A stretch of 64,000 nt of DNA, taken from Haliclona indistincta (lineage: Eukaryota; Porifera; Demospongiae; Haplosclerida; Chalinidae). The position numbers and the translations under genes were made by a program. The notes beneath the pieces are model-generated. The model made no database searches. It saw only the letters and a program-made list of their open reading frames with translations, and was not told where the DNA came from. The DNA is taken from NCBI GenBank assembly GCA_964017065.1, contig OZ024790.1, positions 9,808,403 through 9,872,402 on the forward strand, written 5' to 3'. Of the stretch, positions 39,362 to 50,100 are shown one piece after another (the stretch's first letter is position 1; the number at the start of each line of letters is the position of its first letter).

Positions 39362-42067
39362 AAGTAACCGCGGGGGTTTTCGGAAAAACTTTTGGGTGTG
39401 GTCTAATCTTTTGTCTCTAGCTCAGCTTCAGCAGCACTTCATTGAACCAGACTAATATCGCTGAAAAGCCAAGGCAATGGGCTACTAAATTGAAGAGTTT
39501 GAATGTTCTCCACAGTGATTTCTAATTTTAATTCTTCGTTATCTTATGCTGTATGAAAAAGCATCAAAAATTAAGTGGGTGGGGTTTCCGGAAACGCGCG
39601 TATTCTTGTAAAAAACGGCTTTGTTCTTGTGTGTCAGCATGTGTCAAGACTTGGTAAAGATGTATTAAGGAGTTTTGATGTCACAGCAAGTATTGGAAAT
39701 GTGGAATATACCATGTGAGTATAAAAAATTGTAAACACAAAGTAAATAAAACTTTGTTGCCAGTTTGATGATTGAAATGCACTGAATTTGTGATTATTGT
39801 TACAGTAGCTGGTGACTGCTGGTCATTAGATGAATAAGAAAATTGTGTTTAGAAGAGTTTAACAGTACTTGCATATGAATCTTTTGCGTGCGCTTGGCTT
39901 CCTTTCAAATCCAGCACACCAATAATGAATTCCATCGACCGCATACATCTGCATCACTGTCACAGCCAATCCAGGCATCCTGGTTCTCATCATCATCATA
40001 CTCTGCCTTGCAAACATGGCACACATTCTCATTGACATCTAAAATTTTCAAAATGAATATCATAGTAATATTATAGACAAATTTTATCTTACCCTCTTTT
40101 TCTTCTCTTTGTTGTTGTTGTTTGTTTTTCCCCTTTTTCTTCTGTCTCTTCTTTCTCTTTCTCTTTAGCTGCCTTCTGTGCCTCCAATAACTCTACAAAC
40201 TCATCGGATGTGATGGCGTCACCTTCTACTCTGATTCTTAGATTGTTGCGCTGTCCTAGAGTTGGCTTGCTGGTTTGGATTTCCAGTATCCCAGCGAAGT
40301 ATGAAACTATCTGGGTTTTCAGTATCGGTGTTGTCGGTATCTGCTCACCACAGCTAGTGCAAGTGATGCGTTGGTGTCTTCTCGGTGACGCTGTTGTCTG
40401 GTGATCCTGGTGATCGTTAGTGTCTTGAGCAGTTGGGGGAAGCTTGTCAAGAACATGCTGACGAGAAAATGGAACAAGGCCTGCACTTTTAAAGCCACCT
40501 TTGGAGTGTGCTGTTGTAAAGGAAGCTTCCCACAATTCTGCAATTAGAGATGGAAAAACTTCCTTGCTTACTCTCTCTCCTCTTGTTTTCAGCTTGAATT
40601 TCTTCAGTATTTGCCTCCAGGCACTCTTGAGTGGTGCAAATACTCCAACATCCATTGGCTGTAAAAGATGCGTTGTATTTGGCGGTAGGCATAGGAGTAG
40701 CAAGTTCTTCTCTCTTGCTGTATTAATTAGCTCAAGGCTAATATGAGAATGGTGGCCGTCAAAGAAAAGAACGACTGGTGCTGTTTTTGTCAGGTGTGTC
40801 ACTGCTGGGATGAACAGCTTGTTGAACCAGGACAGGAAGTTGCTGGCATCCATCCAACCCGAATCATTCACTCCATAAAGTGCCCCAGCTGGTCCGCCCT
40901 CCATCCACCTCCGGTACAGATTTTTGCCTTTGTACAAGATGAATGGTGGTAAACGCTCTCCACTCCCACTTGCTGCACAATGGACAGTAATGAATTCATG
41001 TCCAGAACCACCACCTACTTCGTGTACAGCCTTTGCTCCTCTGCGTACTATTAGCTTTGTTGAGGATGAGGATGTGCAGAACCCTGTCTCATCGCAGTTC
41101 CACAGTCGGCACGCTATCCCTGGATCTGCCACGTTCAACCCTGCTTCGAGAAATGTTTTCTGCACCTGGTCAAACCATGCATCTATCACCTCTCTGCACC
41201 CGGCCCGTGCTCTCGCTTTTGACAAGTGTTGTGGCTTTCTTTCGCTAAGGATGGGCCACCTCTTCTTGAAGCGATTCCACCAATCCCTTCCCGGGATTCC
41301 ATTGGTGAATGGGTTGCTGATTTGCTTTTCTTCAAGATAGTCGTGGACGACTATGTCTACAATTTCTTTTGTACTCCCAAATCCAATATCAGCAAGTGCT
41401 ATGCATGACAGAACAATTTCTTGCTCCACCTGTCTACTCAGCACAGTCGACCCCCCTGCACCAACCTTCTTCACCTTCCCCTTTACGTGGTCGTCGAGCG
41501 TACTACATGTAGGTGGAATGCCATATTTTAATGCAACTCCATGCACGTTTGGTTCACTTTTACTCCGGCACTCTGCAATGGCTCTCTGGAGGTCCTCCGC
41601 ACTATACTTTCGTTTTGCTGCCATTGAAAAAATTCAAACAACTTTTTTTATTGCTGTGAAAAGCGCATGCGCGTTTGTTTATATAATGGAAAATACGATT
41701 TGTATTTAATACTACTGTTGACAGCATGCACGTGTGCAGCGGGCTCTGATTATTCTCGTACTGTTTTAAATGGTCAGTCTGCGTAGTTGCAGTTGGTTTT
41801 TATTGCATATCTGCATGCATTGGTAAAGTTGCAGTGCTGCAAGAAAGTTTTTTTAGCGATTTTTAACCGTATGCGTATGATTTGCCTAGCCTAATAGCAT
41901 GTTTGCAAATTTTCTGCAGCCACCTTATGTGGCCCAAAATAGCACTATGATAGGGCATGGTATTCACCAAATTTGGTAGCTGTGCGTTGCTTGTCTTGAG
42001 CTCAGCGTAGAAAAATCTCTTGAGTTTCCGGAAACCCCACCCTTTCCGGAAACCCCCGCGGTTACTT
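39362..42067 (-). mobile_element. Intact pogo/Tigger-like Tc1-mariner element, 2706 bp
   Basis: The terminal inverted repeats start AAGTAACCGCGGGGGTTT and match over 25 bp with one mismatch. The element is flanked on both sides by TA (39360-39361 and 42068-42069), the target duplication expected for Tc1-mariner. The corresponding site in the second R2 copy (47230-47270) is uninterrupted and reads GCGAACAGATAGAGTCC, giving a clean empty site. Subterminal GGTTTCCGGAAAC repeats lie inside both ends. One transposase ORF occupies the right half. The left 700 bp (39400-40088) show no gene. Confidence 0.92.
40089..41624 (-). CDS. Pogo/Tigger-like DDE transposase, full-length
   Basis: A single uninterrupted 511-codon ORF. 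The N-terminus (KYSAEDLQRAIAECRSK) has the form of a psq/CENP-B-type helix-turn-helix. A second DNA-binding stretch (PGRDWWNRFKKRWP) follows. The DDE_1 catalytic triad is readable: D178 in NCDETGF, D289 in FFDGHHSH and D325 in LLQPMDVGVF, giving a DD35D spacing. The C-terminus has a CTSCGE pair and a Lys/Glu-rich basic tail (TTTTKRRKRG), a likely nuclear signal. The ORF is inside well-matched TIRs and carries no lesion, so the element may be active or recently so. This is a transposon gene, not a host gene. Confidence 0.93.
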   Translation of the reverse strand: MAAKRKYSAEDLQRAIAECRSKSEPNVHGVALKYGIPPTCSTLDDHVKGKVKKVGAGGSTVLSRQVEQEIVLSCIALADIGFGSTKEIVDIVVHDYLEEKQISNPFTNGIPGRDWWNRFKKRWPILSERKPQHLSKARARAGCREVIDAWFDQVQKTFLEAGLNVADPGIACRLWNCDETGFCTSSSSTKLIVRRGAKAVHEVGGGSGHEFITVHCAASGSGERLPPFILYKGKNLYRRWMEGGPAGALYGVNDSGWMDASNFLSWFNKLFIPAVTHLTKTAPVVLFFDGHHSHISLELINTAREKNLLLLCLPPNTTHLLQPMDVGVFAPLKSAWRQILKKFKLKTRGERVSKEVFPSLIAELWEASFTTAHSKGGFKSAGLVPFSRQHVLDKLPPTAQDTNDHQDHQTTASPRRHQRITCTSCGEQIPTTPILKTQIVSYFAGILEIQTSKPTLGQRNNLRIRVEGDAITSDEFVELLEAQKAAKEKEKEETEEKGEKQTTTTKRRKRG

Positions 42068-43128
42068 TAGAGTCCTTCCGCGAACAGATAGACCACAGTT
42101 TGCTTAGTGAGAGTGCATTCATAACAAGCCATAAAAATTGTTATTACAAGAACACATGATGTGAGGCTTGTACACGTGTGAGCGTGAGTGAGTTCCAGAA
42201 ACTAACTTTTTGTTGCGTCAGAAAGCCACTAGCAGACGCTAAAGCGATGGCGGAAAGATGGTAGGAGACGAGACAGATTACCAGCAAGGTGTAACAAGAC
42301 ACGGAAAGCCGTTTAGCGACGTACTCTAGCTAAACTCGCCTGTGTTTTTCCATCGCTGAAGTAAGGCCGTGTTCTTTACAAAACATTTGCGCAGCGTCGA
42401 AAATTCCTTGTTGGATAGCAACGGTTGCTATACTCTAAGCCGGTTAGAGACCTCGGCCAACGGGATCTACGCGGTATAGAAACCCTCGCGTCGCCATAGA
42501 ACCCTCGCGCTACGCGCTCGTGTACTATATGGCTTCCTCGGGTTTCTATACCGCGTAGATCCCTTGGCCTCGGTCTCTAACCTATACTTGGACGTATAAA
42601 ATTCATCACCAGGCGAAATATCAGCGTTGAACGCTAATACATTGTATAGTATGTAGCCGCCATCTTGTTTTCTTGCTCATCCCTACATAGGGAGTCACTA
42701 CCGTGCCTCCCTAATAGAATTGACTCAGTAAAGTATATACATGCACAATCACAGTATGTGCATAGTCAGATCGATGTGTTATGAGTTGATACGTATACAT
42801 TATTGCTGACATGTCATGAAACCAATTGTACCATGATTGACTCTCATGTTGCCGTTTAGCAGGTTCTTGCCTGATTGTGTTTCTTTACAAGTGCTGTTGT
42901 CAGTTTTTTTTACTGTTGCTTTACGAGAAGTACTTTTACTTTTCGTTGTGAATTCCAGCAGTCTGGGAGAGTGATAATTGGAACCTTGGAATACGAATTA
43001 GAGGCTAGACAGGTTGTCGTTCCTGCGATGAACGAATCATGCTAGTCTAGTTACATCCCTCGAGTGTAGTCGTGTGCCAAATTCTGCTGTATGTCAATAC
43101 ATACATGACTTGTAGCTGTTGATGAGTA

Positions 43129-43520
43129 TTATAGGTAGCTAGTACATGTAGTATCCAGTGCATATAGCTGCTGTAAGGTGATGGGCACTGGCTTATTAAG
43201 TGCAGTGACTAGCGCCCACATGACAGTCGCTCCAGGAGGAACAGCACCTTCAGGGATCTCAATGAAGAACCCATAGCCAGGCCACTCTACTTTCTGAGGC
43301 TTGTCTCTCACAACCTCGATCCAGTACAGTACAAGTCTTCTTGTACACTTCAACACCACGCAGGAAGTCTGCACCACATGCACAGTCACAAACTGAAGGA
43401 GCCTGCATTAGTAGCTTACCTGGAGCAACTGCTGAATAATCGGCTGGCACTCCAGCTTCAACCACATGCACACCTTAATTGGTTTGATAGCTACAGTATA
43501 GTGAACAGCTGTGAGCTGGA
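43129..43520 (-). pseudogene. ZU5-like domain fragment
   Basis: The minus strand encodes KPQKVEWPGYGFFIEIPEGA followed by VPPG, which resembles the start of a ZU5 domain (present in UNC5, ankyrins and many Death-domain proteins). An upstream possible exon (43520-43430) encodes TVAIKPIKV-like sequence with a GTAAGC donor at about 43420. The domain stops after about 50 residues at a TAA. It lies downstream of the helicase-Death gene's stop on the same strand, so it is not part of that model. It may be an orphan remnant of another ZU5-Death gene. Confidence 0.4.
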
Positions 43521-44194
43521 CACCATCACTCACCATTTTCTTGATTGCCAGCACTGAGTGAGATACATGATTAAAAATTATTAACATGTATAGACCTTCA
43601 TAAACTTATAGAAAATATTGCACTTCACTAGTCACTTGTTGTGCCTATATGTTGCTCAATCTAGCTCTAGTCTTGCTACATAGCTAGGTTGTGCACATTA
43701 TTATTTAATTAATAATAATTGTTTTCCACGGCTTTATCTTAGCTGATGCATGGGGTGATGTTGTTACCCATGCAGCTTTATTTTCAGGCATTAGTAGTAA
43801 GTTTGACAATTTACTAGAGTACTTCTACCACCATCATTTCCACCAGCAGATGACTTCAGCATTAGTATTACATTCCTTCCCCTTTACTTTTAACGTGCAT
43901 GGAAAGGCATATACAATTATATAGGTCTCGGCTTATACATTGTGAGCAATTCTTTCACCTTTCACCAGAATAATATTATGATCACATTATGGTACACTGG
44001 TTATCAACTGACTTGAATCGAATTGTAAACAGGTGGAGGAATTTAGAGCGATTTGTCACTCATTTTTAAAATTATTATTATTTTATCATGCATATCCTTC
44101 AGTTATAGAATAAACAAGAGAAACGATCATGACAAATTTTACACAAAACCAAGCCAACATAATGTAAACATGCTAGCTAGTGGTGAGGAGTCAG
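43521..44194. other. Intergenic AT-rich region
   Basis: No ORF with a recognisable product and no clear repeat seen. Confidence 0.4.
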
Positions 44195-47100
44195 TTAGTG
44201 CTGTTCTTTATCCAGCCATATCCTAATGTTAGTAGCTGTGTTATTTTCTTCAGCTATCTCAAGAGTGCTGATGATAGTATCCCATGTGTAGGGAACCTTT
44301 CCCTCTCGTTTCCACTGATTGAACACCTTTATGAAGAGACGAACTTGATCCGTGGTCTGTATCTCCAATGAGTCCAGTGTTGATGTTTCAATATCCAGCA
44401 GTACTCCTACCTCGTACCACTTGGTCGGTATCTTTTTAGCAACCAAGGTCATCAGATGAGCAGTTGATGGAGCTTGAGAATAGACTACTGACTTATCTGT
44501 CAAAAGAACTGCAGTATCCAGTGATAAAATTATTGTAACATGATATGGGTTGTGCTCACCAGCTGTTTTCTGTGGTACTGTTGAGGGATCTTGAGCTGCT
44601 GGTTCAGGAGGAGCTTTAGCTGCTGGTTCAGGAGGAGCTTGAGCTGCTGGTTCAGGAGGAGCTTTAGCTGCTGGTTCAGGAGGAGCTTGAGCTGCTGGTT
44701 CAGGAGGAGCTTGAGCTGCTGGTTCAGGAGGAGCTTGAGCTGCTGGTTCAGGAGGAGCTTGAACTGCTGGTTCAGGAGGAGCTTGAGCTGCTGGTTCAGG
44801 AGGAGCTTGAACTGCTGGTTCAGGAGGAGCTTGAACTGCTGGTTCAGGAGGAGCTTGAGCTGCTGGTTCAGGAGGAGCTTGAACTGCTGGTTCAGGAGGA
44901 GCTTGAACTGCTGGTTCAGGAGGAACTTGAGCTGCTGGTTCAGGAGGAGCTTGATCAGGAGGACCTTGAGCTGCTGGTTCAGGAGGAGCTTGAACTGCTG
45001 GTTCAGGAGGAGCTTGAACTGCTGGTTCAGGAGGAGCTTGAGCTGCTAGTTCAGGAGGAGCTTGAGCTGCTAGTTCAGGAGGAGCTTGAGCTGCTAGTTC
45101 AGGAGGAGCTTGAGCTGCTGGTTCAGGAGGAGCTTGAACTGCTGGTTCAGGAGGAGCTTGAACTGCTAGTTCAGGAGGAGTTTGACTTGCTGGTGGTATC
45201 ACAAGATCTGAATATATTAATATAATGCGTTATAGATCATAACATCAAGAGTTTAATACCTAAGACTAAATCCAACTGTCAGTTGATTTCAGGCGCATTT
45301 GAACATGGCATGTCCATGATAGCGCTTTATGGCCCTTTGTATAACTCTGCATGTGATCTACGGAAATGTTCAGATGACTTCCATCTATTCTCTACAATTA
45401 ATCTGAACAGTTTCCGTGGGTCACAGAGCTATACGCAGTGCTTACAACGGACCATGCACACAATGTTCAAAACACAACTGAAATCGACAGTGAATATCAT
45501 TAGCGTTGCAGCCACTATAATGCTGTCTGCTGTATAAACTTATGAGGTAGAAAATGCCCAACGCAGTCCAATGGGGCATGTTCCTTGCATATTATACATG
45601 TAGTAATAAATAAGACAATAATATAGCTACAGCACCTGAGTCAACGGTTTTTGATTTAGTTTTCTCATTTTCCATTTTATATGTACTTTGAGTTGAGCTT
45701 TTTGCTTCAGATTGCTCTTCTACTGTATGAAACAAAAATGCATGCACATTGCAGTATAGTATCATACTTGTTTCATCCAATGAGTCAGGCGCATGAATGC
45801 TATTACCATCAATAGAGCTGCTCACCTCTAAAAGAGCAGACACTCAACACATGACATCAACTCATGCTCATGCATTACCTGTTGTTTCAGGCAAATTCCC
45901 AGAGTGGCTAGCTTTAATTTTACCAGCGACACTGACCTCGCCTATAGACTTCAAAGCTGCAATCAGGTCAGGACAAGATGCACTAGGAGAGTTGTTTAGC
46001 CACAAGTCGAACATTTTAGACTTTATTCTTTCTACTAAATCTGCACGACAGGTAACCTCAATATCTTGTAACTGGCTCGTTGTAAGATTCAGTTGTAATC
46101 CGAGTGCACGCCAGTCAGTAACATCTTTGCATGCTGCTAGAAGCTTTTTCACTGTGAGAGAAGAACCTGAAAGTCACAGTAAAAGTATGGAATGTGCCAA
46201 CAACAGACATACCTTTTGGTTTCAGTTTAATCCCACTATCAAAATCCTTCTTTAAAATTTGTTCCGACAACAATCTGTACAGAGACAAGGTGAATACAAT
46301 GAAAATGGCAGCATGAATCTCACTTTTCCTTGTGGTGATCCTCTAATGCAACTGGTCCTCCGTGACAATCTGGTAGAGAACACACCACATCTTGTGGCAT
46401 CGTCTGGCAAAGATCTGCTATCAAAAAATATCACATTATATCAGACCTTTGAAACTGTTTTTATCAGACCTCGGTCACGATAATGTGCTTTATGTATAGA
46501 CTTATCGCATAACACAAATTCACGTCACTAGTGAACGATAAGTATGGTTAGACCTCGGTTTAGACAAGACCATGCAGAGTACTTGATATGTTATTAAATA
46601 CTAAGCTGGATTTCATTCAAAAGTGCATGCGTGTCAAAATAATCAGCCGTTTACAGAAACTTTTCAATCAGATGATACCAAGGGCGTATAGATGATACTA
46701 ACCAGGGTGGTCCACAAAATAATTAAGCACAGAGATATGTATAGGTTAGAGACCAAGGCCAAGGGATCTACGCGGTATAGAAACCCGAGGAAGCCATATA
46801 GAACCCGAGCGCGTAGCGCGAGGGTTCTATGGCGACGCGAGGGTTTCTATACCGCGTAGATCCCGTTGGTCGAGGTCTCTAACCGGCTTAGAGTATAGCA
46901 ACCGTTGCTATCCAACAAGGAATTTTCGACGCTGCGCAAATGTTTTGTAAAGAACACGGCCTTACTTCAGCGATGGGAAAACACAGGCGAGTTTAGCTAG
47001 AGTACGTCGCTACCGTGTCTTGTTACACCTTGCTGGCACTCTGTCTCGTCTCCTACCGTCCTTCCGCCATTGCTTTAGCGTCTGCTAGTGGCTTTCTGAC

Positions 47101-50100
47101 GCAACCAAAAGTTAGTTTCTGGAACTCACTCACGCTCACACGTGTACAAGCCTCACATCACGTGTTCTTGTAATAACAATTTTTATGGCTTGTTATGAAT
47201 GCACTTTCACTAAGCAAACTGTGGTCTATCTGTTCGCGGAAGGACTCTATCTGTTCGCGGATGGACTCTATCCGTTCGCGGATGGTCTCTACAGCAAATA
47301 GATCCTCGGATCTAATAAATCTGATTGGTCAATAACATTGAGCTATACTCTAATAAGCAATAGACAGGCGTATGTAGTTGTAATAACATTAATATAATTA
47401 TTCACAAATGCATGATACAAACTAACTAGTAATGTATCTCACCATGTGAAGCTGCTGCAAGTTCATGTTCTTGTGATGTCGAATTAGATAAACGATCTTG
47501 ATCAGCATCGGTTACATCCAACTTTTGATTTACAAACCATTGAAGCTTTTGGAGAGATTCTTGTTCGATTCCTTCTCCTGCCTTTACGGTTTCTGTGTCG
47601 AAACACCTATGGAGGTAGTGAGCCCAGCATTGCTTGCCAGTATCCATCTTGTCCTCCATCGACATAAGTACGTACGGGTTACCGATAGCAACGACAAGAC
47701 TCTTGGCTCTGGTGATGACTGTGTTGAAGACACTGGGACTGCACAGGCTCTTGGTCGGGTTAAGGGAACACCCTGATGGGTGCAGTGCTTCGACCGTGCT
47801 TATGAAGATGGCCTCAAACTCACGACCTATAAATTTATGATACTTCAGATCCAGGACTCATGCAGCTATAGTCTTTCATACTATACCTTGTATCGTATAT
47901 GTTGGGACCAGATGAGATTGTTCAAATGGCATCTTTAAAGCATTCTTTATATCAGACAACTGTAGCAGGAAAAACAATGGTCTTTATCTGCTCTTTATGA
48001 AGAAAATGACATTTTGTGAAGCAATACATTCATAAACAAGTACTCGGGGACAGATTCAGAAATGAGGAGAGAGGAATTGGCGTGGAAAGTTTGCTGCAAA
48101 TTGTGCTATTCGTTTTAACTTGTTCGCTGATTGCTCATGAAATTTAAGCACAAATCTCTGTCGCTAGCTAGCGCCTAGTCTCTTCTTTTTGTTGGTGTAA
48201 AAGCAGGTCTCACATCCAGTGTTATGTCATGCATGCACAACCAACCACCCCTGCATGGTATTATGCATTCACTCCACACAAAAGCAAAATTATCTAACCT
48301 GATGCTTATTGTTGGCTATGATGTAAACATTGTCCATCTGTCTCGGGTCTTTAAAGAAGGTTTTGATCTGCTTGACAAGGTTCTTGGCTTCATTTTCATC
48401 TGTTTCTACGTATTCATGAGATCTAGCTTTCTTCTCAAGACTTGAGCACACAAACCAGATTGGGTGAGCTATACCAGAAATGGTGTTTGAGTAGGCACGA
48501 GATTGCAAGCTCTGCGAATAAAATAGTGTTTGAGCAAGATAGACAATTTCCTTGTGGCAGCGATGATTGGTGTTGAGCACAGCTACTGGCAGGTGATACT
48601 GGTTATAGAACTCCCGGAGACGAGTGAAGAGTGATTTCGCTAATCCATTATCACGTGCTATGTCACCTAGCACCAAAATCTCTGGACCGACCTAGAGAAA
48701 TGTAATGGAGCAGGGTGAATTTGATAAAATGGTTTACCTGACGATCATCTCCAGCAATGACAATCTTTGTGTCTTGGTTGGCCATGCATAGAGGAGCAAC
48801 TGCCTCTGGCTCCCTAGCTTGAGCTGCTTCATCAAGAAGAATGTGGGTAAAGAACTTGCCACCAACAGTTGACTGGATGTTAAGGCCAGTAAGGAATGTA
48901 GTGACAATTACCACATAATTTTCTTGAGAGAATTCCCAAGAAAACATCTTTCGAAAATCATTTAAATTCTTGTACACGTGGTAATAATTGCTCTCGATAT
49001 GATAGCGAGCTCGAGTGATCCTGGCTAGCTTGACTCTCCATGGGTTGACCTTGTTCTGGACCATCCTGCCAAAGTACTCCTCAATGAATGTGTCTGCTGT
49101 ATTCTGATGATGGCAAGCAATGAGTACTCGAGTTGGCACCTTCTTCTGCTTTCCCTCTTCAATAAAGTGATATGTAGCTACTGCTAGCAGACGTGTCTTG
49201 CCTGTTCCAAATGCCCCAGATATAAGTACAGGAACTTGAGGCCGACTGCCGACTACCTTTCGAAGAGCAGGTTGCTGGCTCTCTGCGTCAAGATCTATGA
49301 AGTTGCATGTTAAGCGTGGCAAAGCTCGTAACAGACCATGATCACTATGCGCTGGATCTGGCATTATCTTGCAAATCTGATTGTTACTCAAGCTTCCTAA
49401 AGACTTGCGTAGGAGATCGAAATAGAAGTGTTTCACTTCGAATTTAACCCTGCAAATAACCATGTTAACGAGATCAAACCGAGCTTCTAGCTTTCTTGCT
49501 TCTTCGCCTTTGAACTCAATCAGCAGGAAATCATAGTGTTCGTACATATTTTGTGGCAGAATTGTAGCTGAGCACACATTTTTTCCGCTGCTCTGATCGA
49601 CGATAAAGAGATCATCGCTTGCTGCTTGACTGACATACATGATCTGGTCACCATTTATACCCGAAAGACAACCGTATCTGCTGTTAGGATCACCTCTTTT
49701 CACCCAAGATGGAATATTTTCATATATAGACAGTTGGTACTCACCATCGCACCTGATGATGCACAAATAAAAATAACTTTCATAATTAACTTTTATAAAA
49801 GTGATTTTAATCGCTTTTGATACATACCTGTCTGAAAGCAGTTTAGCATGTTCCTCTTCCTCAAAGTGAAGGAGAGAATTGAATTTTGACTGGTACTTTG
49901 TCAGGGCATCTTCAACTTTAGCTTCTGAGCTTGGTGCCGTCTTGACTATGGATGGGGCTCTGTAACTGACCTATGTAAACAGAATAATCAGATTTGATCA
50001 AAAAGTAGATTTGATCATTGAACGTACTGGTAGTACACTTTGCATTGGTGTTGGCCAGTCTGTTGTCATAGATTGCTGCTGCAGCTGCTGCCAACTAGAC

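Larger units (their letters stand above)
39249..42600. mobile_element. Hairpin-ended MITE R2, copy 1, split by a pogo element
   Basis: With the pogo insertion removed, the element is about 640 bp and matches the inverted copy at 46742-47355. One end has repeated CCGCGAACAGATAGAGTCC blocks. The other end is a foldback: GGTTAGAGACC...GATCTACGCGGTATAGAAAC pairs with GTTTCTATACCGCGTAGATC...GGTCTCTAACC (42440-42590). No coding capacity of its own. Confidence 0.8.
38050..42720. mobile_element. Repeat R1, second full copy, carrying nested insertions
   Basis: The outer parts (38050-39248 and 42601-42720) match 27380-28752 from end to end, with the same left foldback (38063-38190 against 38300-38465). 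Relative to the other copy about 3.35 kb is inserted inside TAAGTGTCT/GACGTATAAA. It begins about 75 bp after the stop of the GH31 gene. Confidence 0.8.

Noticed and set aside
40924..41340. 138-codon plus-strand ORF opposite the transposase
   Set aside because: Antisense shadow of the transposase, which has complete catalytic motifs on the minus strand.
44591..45049. Plus-strand ORF with SCWFRRSL repeats
   Set aside because: Antisense of the PPEPAAQA repeat of the helicase-Death gene.
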